Assembly (NCBI RefSeq): GCF_000801105.2
Contig: NW_026615348.1
Span: 1 to 64,000, forward strand
Direction of reading: 5' to 3'
DNA: 64,000 nucleotides
From: Raphanus sativus
Lineage: Eukaryota; Streptophyta; Magnoliopsida; Brassicales; Brassicaceae
The stretch's first letter is position 1. Each line of letters begins with the position of its first letter. The notes below the pieces were generated by a model, which was not told the origin of the DNA, did no database searches, and worked only from the letters and a program-made list of their open reading frames with translations. This document shows, piece after piece, positions 21,031 through 31,939 of this stretch. The translations under genes were made by a program, and so were the position numbers.

Positions 21031-22312
21031 TGTGTTATGAGTGCAACCCCAATCTCATTTTAACACTCTTTCCACCATGACGAAAGGGGATATATGTTTG
21101 AGAACATATAGCCCAAACAGCGATTGTATGATTATTGTGATACCATATATCCTATTATCAATAAAGCAATTATCTTCGATACCTTGACCTTCGAACAAAT
21201 TCAGGTCTCTACGAACCTGAACCCAAGGTCTTAAAACCCTTCGAACAAATTCAGGACTCTACGAACCTGAACCCAAGGTCTTAAAACCCTTTGAGCAAAT
21301 TCAGGTCTCCATGAGCCTGAACCTAAGGTCTTGAAATCCTCAGTAATCTCGAAGGTCTTAAAATCCTTTCAGCAAATTCAGGTCTCCATGAGCCTGAACC
21401 TAAGATCTTGAAATCCTCAGTAATCTCGAAGGTCTTAAAATCATTTCAGCAAATTCAGGTCCCCACGAATGTGGACCTAAGGTCTTAAAATCCTCAGTAA
21501 TCTCGAAGGTCTTAAAATCCTTCTAACAAACTCAGACCTCCATGAACCTGGACCTAAGGTATTAAAATCCTTCTGACAAACTCAGGTCTCCATGAACCTG
21601 GACCTAAGGTCTTAAAATCCTTAGTAACCTCGAAGGTCTTAAAATCCTTCAGGCGAAATCAAACGTCTACAAACCTAAGGTCTTAAAATTCTTAGAAATC
21701 ACTAAAAGGTCTTAAAATCCTTATCAAATCCCAAAAGGTCTTAAATTCGTTATCAAATCCCAAAAGGTCTTAAAATCCTTATCAAATCTCAAAAGGTCTT
21801 AAAATCCTTATCAAATCTCAAAAGGTCTTAAAATGCTAAGCAAACTTCAATGGGTCTTAAAATCCCACAAACGAATTCAGGTTCCCATGAACCCCCTCCT
21901 AAGGTCTTCAAGGTAGCTCAGGTTCCTAAAAACCCGGAGCTAATCTCAATATTTCAGGAACTCCTTCTAAGGATCCTCGTAATCGAATACACTCGAAATC
22001 TTCGAGACCTGATAAGTCATTGGACATTGTATCTAATAATCACGATACATGTCATAACCGAAACTTCCACTTGACAAAAGTCAATCTCATCCAAGAAACG
22101 ATCAAACCAAGTCAAATGACTTAATACGAAAAACAAAACCGAAATTTGAATAAAAGGGTTTAAAAGCCTCCCCAGGCTAACGAGGGTTCAGAAGACCCTA
22201 AAACAAGTCAAGGTTTAAAATCCTCCTCAGGCTATAAGTCTGAAACGTAAACAAAGCTCATTGGGCAAAAGTCATGAAAAGCAACATTACAATTCAAAAA
22301 GAGCCGCAGCTC
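21031..22312 (+). repeat. E2 3' UTR with GGTCTTAAAATCC minisatellite
   Basis: A possible polyadenylation signal (ATCAATAAAG, about 21160) is followed by an irregular array built on GGTCTTAAAATCCTT and TTCAGGTCTCCATGAACCTG. Units of about 26 bp (21720-21830) and longer compound units of about 65-80 bp (21230-21650) are visible. E5 has a shorter version at 39090-39420. Variable tandem repeats in 3' UTRs are known for Tat/Ogre elements. Confidence 0.8.
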
Positions 22313-22540
22313 TTAGACATCATTATCACGGGAGCTCATCCCGACATCCTTGTCTCCCTCAACTGGATCACTTTCTTTGGCTGGATCTCCCTCATCTGCC
22401 TCCTTGTCATCGCCCATCTGGGACGTCTTGACTGGAGTTGAATCAGGGCCCACCAAACCTAAGTTAGAACCATACTCTCCAGAAAAGGATATATTAAACA
22501 TGTTAATCTCGAAAGTACCTGAACTCTATGAGAATTGAGG
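22313..22540 (-). pseudogene. E2 antisense gene remnant (C-terminal end)
   Basis: The minus-strand frame from MFNISFSGEYGSNLGLVG to the acidic tail matches the C-terminus of the antisense gene of E5 (39770-40501). The rest of that gene is missing: near 22590 the sequence jumps to the region just before the 3' LTR, about 5 kb further on in E5. Confidence 0.75.
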
Positions 22541-22729
22541 AATGGGAAGCTTGCTGGCCGAGAAGTCGGATACTTGCGCCTTTTCATACGCAATCGTAGC
22601 CATCAGATTAAGCAAAGGAAATCTTCATTAAAGATAACTGTTGCTCGAGATCTCAACGAAAAGATTGATGCTCGGCGGCTAGGTCTAGCTTCCGAGATAA
22701 GGAATCTTATCTCGAAAACTGGGGGCAAC
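22541..22729 (+). other. E2 deletion junction, pre-LTR segment and PPT
   Basis: Aligns with E5 antisense-gene sequence up to about 22590, then with E5 45090-45216. The polypurine tract AAAACTGGGGGCAAC ends at 22729. Confidence 0.65.
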
Positions 22730-23289
22730 TGTTGGGCCCAAATATGACCCTCTAGCTAGTAATAAACAACAAGAAATGATAACGGGCCGCGATAGGCCCA
22801 TCATGGATTAAATCCTCATAAGCAGCTAAGACAGAGCCGGAGGCTGTGAGCTGAAGATGTTCATTAGAGAGGTCGAGGAAAAGAGGCAGCTCGTGGACAA
22901 ATAAATAGGCGCAGGACCCGGTCAAAGAGGTAGCTCGTGGACAAATAAATAGGCGCAGGACCCGGTCAAAGGGGAGCTGTTACAAATCCCTCAAATCACG
23001 TAGGAGATCTCGGAACCAGTTGGTAGCGACCAAAGGGGGCCTGAGGCTATTTAAAGAAGACATCAAACAATGATCAAGGGATCCGCATTCTTACTATTCA
23101 TAAGCAATAGCTATCAAATTCATTATTTTCCTTGTAAACGTTATAAACATCTCTTGTAGACAATTCTTACAAAAATATCAATAAATCATTCATTCATTCT
23201 ACAAAGTTCTTACGGGATTCAGCCCACGTTATCTTCCCATTTTGATCTTAACCTGACCTAAAATCAGGAGGTGAGTTTAATCCCTCACA
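22730..23289 (+). repeat. E2 3' LTR
   Basis: 560 bp from TGTTGGGCCC to ATCCCTCACA, homologous to the 513-bp LTRs of E5. The extra length is mainly a 44-bp tandem duplication at 22884-22971. TATTTAAAG near 23050 is a TATA candidate and ATCAATAAAT near 23178 a poly-A signal candidate. Confidence 0.9.
22884..22971 (+). repeat. 44-bp tandem duplication in the E2 LTR
   Basis: Two copies, starting AGGCAGCTCG at 22884 and AGGTAGCTCG at 22928, differ at one base. The E5 LTRs have a single copy. Confidence 0.9.
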
Positions 23290-24465
23290 CTCGGGTGGTG
23301 TGGCAGTATCGATCGATGCTACTGTTACGTAATCAATCGGTGTCGGGTTATCAGTATCAAGCGACACATGAAGTGTTGCGTCGGTCGATTTCCAAGTTGA
23401 AGGTTGAGGTGCAAGTTGTCTCCGAATATCCTTGATGTCTTTAATCAATCGTTCAGTGCGTGGATACAGAGTGTCGAAGTTCTCATCGAAGGTCTCATAG
23501 ACAGCATTAAACTGGATGTGGTACTCTTCCTCTGCATCTTCCAAGGCTGTATATAACTTGGAGATCATCCTGTCAACTTCTTCATGAGTGTATATAGCTT
23601 TTCTTCTTTGAGTGGCTGGATCTTCTGATGTATCTGACCAACTTCTCTTCTGTCCCATGTGGGTATCGTGTGCTCTTGCTCCATACTTTGGCTTGTAATG
23701 GAACTCAGAATTCCATCCATCATTGTTGGTGTAGCAATCGATCGATGCAACCTCTCTGGCGTCAATCAATTTTGTATGCTCAGCGGCTGGTTCTTGTAGG
23801 TAGACGACTGATAGGGGGTGTAGGAGTGTAGATAGGTGGTTGTGTCGTCTGTGAATCGATTTGCCGCTGGATTGTCTCCATCTCCTGTTGCAAAGCATTC
23901 ATTCTGTTGGATAGTGCATCCATGTAATTGCACATTGGATAGTAGGAATGACCAAGTATGTCTTCAAAAGCATTTAACTGTCTTTCCAATCTCATGAAGC
24001 GTCTGTCGATCAATTGACTATAGTCACCATCGATCGATCTCGGGTAACCTGGATCGTTCGACCGTATCCATCTATCGGCGGTCGATGTTGAAGGCATAGA
24101 AATCCTAGCTGGATTTCTCTTTTCTGGTTCTCCAAGATGATAATGACTTTGTTTGAAAGCTGCTTCAGGGTTTTGGTTAGCTCGGTAATCTTGTCATTGA
24201 GTGGATGGTAGACACTGTCAAGTTTGCACTTGAAATCATTCATTGAATCATACTGAATGGTATAGATCTCATTCAGCTTCCCATCCACCTCCTCTCTGCG
24301 GTAGGCAACTGGATCTGAAGGTATTGGTGTAGTAAATTTCTCCCGATGCTCTGGTAGACATATGAAAGATGGCTCACGCAGAGAAGCTCTTTGCAAGATA
24401 TCTCGAATGTGAGATGAGGATATTGGAATAACGTTCCCTTGAAGGTTTCTCGGACGTCCATACAT
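23290..24465 (-). pseudogene. E6 open frames of unknown function, distal group
   Basis: Three overlapping frames (23248-23898, 23780-24097, 24010-24465) look like one degraded coding region. Visible features are coiled-coil-like stretches with spaced Leu/Ile (for example RLERQLNAFEDILGHS), and VASIDTATPP and similar SID motifs encoded by TCGATCGAT. The first frame's last ~14 residues run into the E2 LTR. They resemble Athila ORF1-type proteins, but no enzyme domain is evident. Confidence 0.5.
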
Positions 24466-25009
24466 ATCCCTGTAAACGCCATACTTATCCTTTTCTTCTT
24501 TTAATTTGGGAGGAATGTCATCGATCGATGCGGGAGTGTCTCCGTCGATCGATTTTGAAGCTTCAAGTTGATAGATGTAGTTGAATTCCGGGATTCTTGT
24601 ACAGGCTATTGCATAATCTGCATCAGCTATTTTTTCTGATAAACTGGATCCTAGACTTGCTGAGTGAATAGGTTGTTCAGTCCGTTGGCCATGGCAAGAA
24701 TTTGTGTGATATCTTTTCTGGATACAAGTAGAATGCGTCCGTCCATAGATCTTGCATTGCCTTCTGGGTCCCTGAAAATAACAAATTCATGTGGTGTTAG
24801 AAAATCACGATCTGACTTTGCATTAGTGGTGGAATCGGATGGTAAGGGTTGAGTATCGATCGATTCGGGTGAGTTCCCGTCGATCAATTTCGTTTTGTGC
24901 AGCTGATGTGGAAGTTTGTAATTGAAAGCTTCTCCATTAGGGTTGGAAAGTGGTGTAGTCATCTTTATTGATTCTAGGGTGTGAGAAATAACTTATACCA
25001 CGTGGCTTG
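24466..25009 (-). pseudogene. E6 degraded coding region
   Basis: A 103-residue frame (24651-24962) with phrases such as DPEGNARSMDGRILLVSRKDI and a SIDT motif. Flanking sequence carries more ATCGATCGAT motifs (24519 and 24552). No domain recognised. Confidence 0.4.
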
Positions 25010-26071
25010 TTATATAAGGCTCCATATCTCCAACTTTTCCAATTTTGGAATTTCATTTTTTGAAATTTCCAATTTTCTCCATGTCGGTTTAACTAGTATT
25101 GATCGATACACTAGTGTTTGTGTTGATCGATTCCCCTTGTGTTGTCCTCGACTTGGACAGATATCGATCGATGCGGACGGTGATGCGTCGCTCGATTCGG
25201 GTAATATCGTTCCATGTGATGTAGATCCATATCTGGTGAGAACTCCTTGTTGATCGGTAACCTGTGCTTCCTTATGGCTCTCTTCATGTTCTTCCTCGTG
25301 TTGGGGAGGTTTAGTAGCTTCTAGGGCAAAGATAGGATAGCAGTGTGCTGGCAATCCATCGTGCTCTATAGAAACTTGCGTATCGATCGATGCACATCGG
25401 GATGTGTCGATCGATTTCCAATGATTTGATCTCAGGATCGGTTTGTGACTGGTGCCTTCCGTGTAGTTGGTTGCATGTGGTGGTTGAATGAAAGGGTGGA
25501 GGAAATTTTGGGTGGGTACTTCATCTCTGCGAAGGAAAGAGTATTCGATCTCTCTTTTTTCTTTCCAGTAGTCTTCATCATACTCATCTTCCCTTGTGTT
25601 CACTGTAGGGTGATGCACTACTTGGTTGTATGTGTATGAGATGTTTCTGTTGTAATCCTCAACATACTCCTCTTCTTTTTCCCAATAATATTTCTCATCA
25701 TACTCCTCTTCATGGTTATCCACTGCATATGTAGGAACGTAGTAGTCTGGTTCCCAACTCCCAACTGAATAATCACCGGAAAAGTGATCATCTTCGTACA
25801 TAGGTGTACTATCAATCGCTGTGGAGTGAAAACTGTCGCCTGAATCGATCAATGTAATGACTGACTGGTCGATCAATTCCTGGTTAGCTGTGTCGATCGA
25901 TGACTCTGGATGACTGTCGATCGATTCCGAGTACTCTGTCTCGTACTCAACTTCACAGTAGCAATGTGCTACGAGTTTAGCTTCTTCTGGAGGCTGGTTA
26001 CTGGACATCTTTGGCTTGACAATCTTGATTGGATCATAGTAAATCTTTGGGTTGATCAGAGTCAAGCACAT
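25010..26071 (-). pseudogene. E6 353-residue Ser-Ile-Asp/Tyr-Glu-rich protein
   Basis: The longest frame in E6. It begins NPKIYYDPIKIVKPKM just after the protease region, so the Met is probably internal to an older polyprotein. Two compositional zones stand out: acidic-aromatic runs (EEEYDEKYYWEKEEEYVEDY) and dispersed SID motifs (SIDSHPESSID, SIDTSRCASID). The Asp and Ile of each SID are encoded by the ATCGAT motif. No known catalytic residues; function unknown. Confidence 0.5.
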
Positions 26072-26590
26072 CTTGTTTGTTTGTTAATCACAAACAGCTC
26101 CAACTGTGGCTAAGAATCCTCTTCCAAGTAGTATAAAAGAATTCCAATTTAACTTTATGTCTAGGACATGGAAGTCAACTGGAACTAGGGCATTGCCAAT
26201 CTGTACCTCAAGGTCTTTGGTGACTCCCGATGAACTCTTCCTTGAACAATCTACAAAGCAAAAGAATTCCTTTGTAGGTTCAATCTTCAGACCTAGGTGA
26301 TCTGCTATAACATTTGGTATGATGCTGGCTGATGCTCATGTATCACATAGTGCCCTAGTTATTTCAATGCCCTTGATGCGGCATGGAATAATAAATTCCC
26401 CTGGGTCACTCTTCTTCTTCAAGGTAATCTTGTTCTTCAGCTCATCTCTGACTTGGTCGAACATCTTTTCAATATCAGCCTCTGTAACTCTAGTCTCTCT
26501 GAAGAACATCCACAATCTGTGTGTGAAGTAAGCTTCTTCAAAGGGTCTGTCTATTGGAATCTTCAAGACTCTCTTCTTGAAGTTTTTCAA
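26072..26590 (-). pseudogene. E6 aspartic protease remnant with a stop in the active site
   Basis: The frame 26336-26590 leads into the retropepsin (KKKSDPGEFIIPCRIKGIEITRALCDT). The next codon, where DTGAS needs Gly, is TGA; reading past it gives ASASIIP and later FILLGRGFLATVGAV. A single G-to-T change from GGA would explain the stop. Confidence 0.7.
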
Positions 26591-27473
26591 CTATGTCGGT
26601 TAGCCTCTCTTTTAAGGTGCTTGGGAACCTTCTCTTTCCTTTTTCTTAAGGTCCTCCTTTCCTTTTCTATCTTCATAGGCTCTGATGTATCCTCCTCTGA
26701 TTGGTTATCTGAAGGTTTAGGTCGGGGTTTGAGTGCATCGATCTTGGTTATGTCGATCTTTGGTAGTTTCACTCGCGGTTTAGGAACTTCGCATCGATTG
26801 ATGACAGTAGTGTCCTGTCGATCGATGGCGGTGGCAATAGGGTGATCGATTTCCTCCTTTTCGGATGGATCGTCGAAAGGGTGGAATGGGTTCGGGTGTT
26901 TCTCTGCGAACTCTTCATGCGTGATTATTCGAACTGGGTTGCTCGTAGCCGTATATCTGGTGGACTATGTCGATCGATTCCGTACTTCGAACATCGAACG
27001 GTAGTCTTCTTCCCATATTGATCGATCACGTTCATCTTCTATCGATTCTTGGGTGTCAATATGCGTAGCATCGCCGGCTCCAACAACCTTTTTATAGGGG
27101 TTCCCATATTCATCCACTACCCAGAAATCTTCTACCACAATAGCATTGATGTGGTGTCTGATGAGATCTTCTTCTCTGGCTTTGATGAAAGCTTCTTTTC
27201 TCTTGATAGCTTTAGAAGTCTGAACACAACATCTATCTTCCCATTGAAATCCACTGTGAGCTTCTGTTGACCCTCTGGAACTGAGTCAAGCATAGCTCCA
27301 AACTTGCTCTCTTGAGTAGGTGGTGGTGGATTCTGATAGAAATAATTTGCGAGGTTCTTGTTGCTGTTGAAGTTGTTGTTGCTGAAGGGTTTCTTGTACT
27401 GTGAATTCTGGTTGAAGTTGCTCCTCTGACTGTTGCCATAGAAGTTTCTGTTCTAGCTCTTATTCCTATATCT
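26591..27473 (-). pseudogene. E6 gag-protease linker, degraded
   Basis: Contains Lys/Glu/Arg-rich and Asn/Gln/Ser-rich low-complexity coding (26587-26772, 27233-27439), broken by stops, plus several TCGATCGAT motifs (about 26817, 26970, 27019). The Asn-rich part (NRNFYGNSQRSNFNQNSQY-like) resembles the C-terminal tail of Athila gag. Confidence 0.5.
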
Positions 27474-28718
27474 CTAGAATCCTCCTATGTAGTTCACATC
27501 ATCTTCCTCATCAGTCTCAGTAATCTCTACATCTTCAGCAAAACTGACTTGCTTGTTAAAGCTGTCCAGCTTGGTTTGCATTTCGTCCAACTGCTCTAAT
27601 CCTAAAGCATTGGCCGCTTTTCTCCTTTCATAATCAGTGTTCTTGGTACTGTTGCTAGTAGCCAAATCCTCAATAAGTTTTACTGCCTCTTCTGGATTCC
27701 TGGTGGTTAAGTTTCCTTCACTAGATGTATCTAGATCCATCTGGTAGACCATATCTAATCCTCTGAAGAAAGTTCTTAGTAGCTGCACTTGGTTGAATCC
27801 ATGTTGTGGGCAATCTCTCTGATAGGTCTTGAAACGGACCGAACAGCATTTGAAAGGTTCTGCATTCTTCTGCCTTAATGTAGCAATCTTAGTTCTCAAG
27901 TCTTCTGTGAGTGCTTCATCAAACAAGTTGATCAAGAAAGCATTCTTGATGTCATTCCAGGATGTAAGAGATCCTGGTGATAGTTACTTAAGCCATTGCA
28001 AAGCTTCCCCAGTAAGAGAGTGCTTGAAAAGCTTGCAATGTAGGCAGTCAGCTGGTACTCCATTGGCTGTGACAACTAATATGAGATCCTCGTACCTCTT
28101 TAGATGGTCCATAGGATGCTCGTTAGGTGCTCCACTGTAGGGTATCTGTCCTACAAGTGTGTAGTAGATAGACTTCACCTCAAAATCGGTCATCTGAATC
28201 TCTGGAGGGCGGATTGCAGATCTGTTGGCATAGTATTGATCTGGACGGTTGTAGTCAGCCAGTGATCTATTTCTGGTGGCCTCTTCTGCAGCTTGAGCAG
28301 CAGCTTTAGCTTCCGGATCAGGGATTGTGATTCCCAAATCATTAATCTTTTGACCTTCTGCATTACGCAGGTGACCATCTTGGTCACGCAGATTTCCATG
28401 TTCGTTCGCTCGGAGTATCAAAGTCGCGACCATGTTCTCAGTATCGATCGATGCGCAAAATGCGGTATCGATCGATGCCGGATGAAAGACGTGAGTCGAC
28501 GGGTACTGAAAAGTATCGGTAGATGTGGATGGAATAGTATCGATCGATGTCAGAGTGAGATCGATCGATGCCGGTGAACTGGTATCGGTCGGTAGTGACT
28601 GAAACTCGGTAGACGGTTGGCAATGAGAATCGGTCGATGCACAGGTAGGTGTATCGGTCGATGTGGAACAGATCTGTTTGCGGATTGAACGTTCCAAAGC
28701 AGCGGGGTCCGTATACAA
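27474..28718 (-). pseudogene. E6 gag
   Basis: Two frames, 27984-28718 and 27474-27935, cover a retrotransposon gag separated by a stop after ALQWLK. The N-terminus has seven or more Ser-Ile/Thr-Asp repeats (SIDT, SIDL, STDT). The middle has ESPxxHLKRYEDL-type gag residues (NEHPMDHLKRYEDLIL, LFKHSLTGEALQWL) and KCCSVRFKTYQRDCPQHGFNQVQLLRTFFRGL. The C-terminus is acidic. Gag would form the particle. Confidence 0.75.
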
Positions 28719-28850
28719 TAATTATTTGTTTTCCTTGCTTCTGGTTATGCTGGGCAAGTACGTGAAAAGAAAAGTAAGAAAAATTTATCAGTGACAATAG
28801 TAGAAGAAAGTAAAACCTAAACTTAAATAAAATCTAATGATGATCAAAGC
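28719..28850 (-). other. E6 leader
   Basis: Short untranslated leader between the PBS and gag; no further feature seen. Confidence 0.5.
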
Positions 28851-28868
28851 TCCCCGGCAACGGCGCCA
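28851..28868 (-). other. E6 primer-binding site (tRNA-Asp type)
   Basis: The minus strand reads TGGCGCCGTTGCCGGGGA, the PBS typical of Athila elements. Confidence 0.88.
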
Positions 28869-28875
28869 AATTTAA

Positions 28876-30190
28876 TGCTTGCTCAAATTATCCTATAGCA
28901 ATATTACTCTCACCAAAAGAGGTCAATTGTAGTACTTAGGGATCGAATCCACAAGGAGTTAGGGAATCAATAGATCTTATTATAACTAAGCTAGGTTGAA
29001 GATTATTGTTATTGCAGTGAAAATAAAAGTAACAAGGAAATTGGTTTGAGTAGGACAATTACTCAAGATGATTGAATGGGTTAACTAGTATGATTTAAAA
29101 TTAGTTAGATCTAAGGTTGCTATTCAGGTTATCAGGATTATAGAGGTATGATTCCTATGTGAGATGCTTGCATGATATTAAAGAACCCAACTAAACAATA
29201 GCCCAACTGTCGTTGCGACCATCTATTACTAGAACCGATGAACACGCCCAGGCGGGTCATAGATTAAGATATCGATCGATATGCCTATGCATGTATCGAT
29301 CGACTTGCTGTCGCATGTATCGATCGATATGCTCTCGCATGTATCGATTGTCATTTATCCCGCGTCTATCGATCGATCACTCTATAGGAGTATCGATCTA
29401 TGCGCTACTAGCAAGCTTTACCGATCGTAGGTTGAATACAGTTCACCAAACAATCACCCAGTCAGTTGTCGCTTGTTCCATGTGAGTTGCTGGCTCTAAG
29501 AAGATAGATCCAAGGATTGTATCTTTGTATTCATGTGTAGGTTAGCTACTCCTACACAAGCATTAAGCATGATCTTCAAAGATGAATATCACATGCTCAG
29601 GTAATCATATTTTGGGCTAGTCCCTCATACCTATTTGAACCTCAAATCTAACAAAGGTGTCTACTCAGACATAGCCAAGTAACACATAGACAAAATCATA
29701 GAAAGTTCTGTAAATAGAATAGATAAATAAATGGTGTTCAAGAATGCTCTCAGATTTGACAACTCTCTCTCTCACCAAAACTATTAAACTAAAAGCTATA
29801 TTAGAAAAAACCGTTGTCTGCCAAAACACATAGGCAAGACATAAATACTAGAATAATTAGGTTAAAACACGTCAGGGGCATTATGGTAAATAGATGGTGT
29901 CTTGGGCTTCAAGTCGGTTGTGACCAAATATGGGCTTCTGCGGCTGAGTGTCGATCGATAGTACTGAGTGTACATCGATCGACGCGCGTCTCTCATTGTC
30001 GACCGTGAGTGGTCGATATGGTCATTCTCGGATAAAATCTCTAAAGTGCTCTAAAATACTCCAAAATCATCATCTTTCTTCCATTAGCTCATGTACCTAA
30101 AATATGCAATATAGACTCCAGAATGGATAGAATATATCCAAAAATACCAATATACCATGCTTAAAAATGGGTCAAAATCATGGTATATCA
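28876..30190 (-). repeat. E6 5' LTR
   Basis: 1,315 bp. Minus-strand start TGATATACCATG at 30190 and end GAGCAAGCA at 28876. It includes the 24-bp ATCGATCGAT array (29271-29405) and two further motifs near 29950 and 29975. The segment GGGATCGAATCCACA (about 28940) recurs in the E4 LTR at 47470. Confidence 0.78.
29271..29405. repeat. 24-bp repeat centred on ATCGATCGAT in the E6 LTR
   Basis: Repeat starts at 29271, 29295, 29319, 29343, 29368 and 29392, that is every 24 or 25 bp. The consensus is ATCGATCGAT followed by ATGCTNTCGCATGT. The core is palindromic. Confidence 0.85.
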
Positions 30191-31098
30191 TGCGTGACTA
30201 TTTATTAATTGGGCAAGATGCATGGGTTGACGCAAGTGTGGGAGATGAAGGGTGTACACTACCATTGAATAATGATAAGGGGAATGGAAAAGTTGGGGAG
30301 GTTAGTGGATAAGGCGCAGGGTGGGAACTAGCTAAAGATGAGCTAGCCACTCAGGAACAACAAGATGGATATAAAGGATAAGAAGTTCTGAGTGTAGTTT
30401 TCGTTTCCCTGATCTTGTCCATAACAAGAAGAATTTCAGTCAAGATTAGGTTCAAGTTAGGTGGAGTTAAGTTTATCCATTGTAACCTGATTGGATGAGA
30501 ACTTCTAGAGAATCAAGTGAGATATGTCAGGGTGTTCCAGGTCCACATGTGTGTCTTTCGCCACTGCTAAGGTCACCGAATAAGACAACTAAAGCACGAG
30601 GTGATTAGTGATCAACACGGAATAAGGTCCTAATTCCTACAAAACTTTGACTGACTCGATCTTAAAAACTGAATCAGACTGACTCAAAAGATAAACAAAA
30701 GAAAGAAACGAGTTAGTAAACGACGAAGACCCTCCCCCAGACTTACTTCATAACGTCTCGGTTTGAAAATAAATCATAGAGAAGGGTAAAACAAGAATAT
30801 ACATTTTTTGGTCGAGATTCTTACCTGGAGTGGGTGCTCCAAAAAATTATGGGTGTTCCATCGCCAGATTTTCACCTGGAGCGGCCGCTCTCTTCTGGAA
30901 ACCAGGGTGCTCCGAATCTACAACCCAGTATTTTTCGAAGTATCTCGGATTTTTCTGCTTTTTGACCTGAGACTCAATAACTAAAACAAAAAAAAATAAG
31001 CAAAAGAAAAACAAAACCAAGTTATGTTTACACTTAACGGTGGGTTGCCTCCCACCAAATGCTTGGTTTAAGTCATTAGCTTGACTTGGTGACAGGGA
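30191..31098 (-). other. E4 3' untranslated region
   Basis: Non-coding sequence downstream of the E4 open frames. It contains the minus-strand motif GGTGGGAGGCAACCCACC (about 31042-31059), a sequence seen in other plant Athila/Tat-type 3' regions and partly palindromic. No 3' LTR is reached before E6 begins. Confidence 0.55.
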
Positions 31099-31939
31099 TC
31101 AGTCGGGTTGAGCATGAGGGCTTGTTCCTAAACAAGCTCCACAATCAGACAGGTTCAGCTTCAAAACTCTACTCAACAACCCTTTCACATCAGCTTCTCC
31201 TTTCTCTTTCGTCTCATCAGTGAGAATAACTCTGACTTTAGAGAAAGGTTTAGAGGTACCCTTACACTTTACCTCATACTCAATGGATTTCTCATCACAC
31301 ATATGAGGTACCAAAGTCATAGTAGGATCTCTCTTGACCCTTTTCTTCCGGACTTTTTCATTCACCTTATCATTCCCACTGAGTGTATGGGTATCAGTGT
31401 GAGGATCTCCATCCAGGACTTCCTTGATCTCACTGGTTTTACTAAGCTCATTCTTTGGAACCACCTTCAGCATTTCTCTCACTGAGCACTAAGATGCAAG
31501 AGACGTGTAGGTTGTGAAATTTGGTGGGAACAGCCTGATAGAAGACATTATTGTTGATGTTGGAGAAGGAGACTCTCTTATTAGGCATATCAACGATTGC
31601 TTCCACTGTAGCCATAAATGTCCTTCCTAAAATCAAAGGCATCTCATGATCCTTATTCATCTCAACAATCTGAAATTCAGTATGGAGAATACAGTCCCCA
31701 ACTTGGACAAGAAGGTTGCGAATGGTGCCATAAGAAACTGCTCTGGAAGATTGTGCAAAAGTTAGAGTCACCTGAGAAGGCTCAACATTAGCAATGCCCA
31801 TTTTGTCCACAATCGCCTTTGAGATAAGATTCACACAAGACCCGGACTCACAAAGAGCTTCCTTGAATTCCACTCCAGCAATGGAACATGGAAAAGCAAA
31901 CTTTCCAGGGTCATCAACCTTAGGCAATGTTGGGCCCAA
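31099..31939 (-). pseudogene. E4 aspartic protease and downstream frame
   Basis: The 31448-31939 frame carries a retropepsin: ALCESGSCVNLIS sits where DSGSS/DTGAS is expected, so the catalytic Asp is replaced by Glu. LILGRTFMATVEAIVDM follows. A second frame (31099-31482, KEVLDGD to the C-terminus, Lys-rich) overlaps it and ends the coding region with no RT. The first four codons at the 5' end lie in the E5 LTR. Probably inactive. Confidence 0.7.
31923..31927. repeat. Left TSD of E5 (GGCAA)
   Basis: Pairs with GGAAA at 45730-45734; one mismatch, consistent with LTR divergence. Confidence 0.6.

Larger units (their letters stand above)
12336..23289 (+). mobile_element. E2: Tat-like Ty3/gypsy retrotransposon, 5' part outside window
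   Basis: Sister of E5: the two align through gag end, protease, RT, RNase H, integrase, 3' UTR, antisense-gene remnant and 3' LTR. It is interrupted by E1 at 12335/12336 and by E3 at 16475-20811. Most of the antisense gene region has been deleted compared with E5. The 3' LTR ends at 23289, inside E6. Coding parts carry many stops and frameshifts. Confidence 0.88.
23290..30190 (-). mobile_element. E6: Athila-like element rich in ATCGATCGAT, 3' part outside window
   Basis: On the minus strand: 5' LTR (30190-28876), tRNA-Asp PBS, gag, protease remnant, then a long region of Ser-Ile-Asp-rich open frames interrupted by E2 at 23289/23290. No RT is visible, but the 3' half is outside the window. 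PBS and gag place it among Athila-like Ty3/gypsy elements. The next five bases on the right, TGCGT (30191-30195), are the expected TSD; the partner copy is not in view. Confidence 0.82.

Noticed and set aside
29271..29405. Regular repeats that could suggest a CRISPR array
   Set aside because: Plant retrotransposon context, adjoining palindromic cores without unique spacers, and no cas genes.
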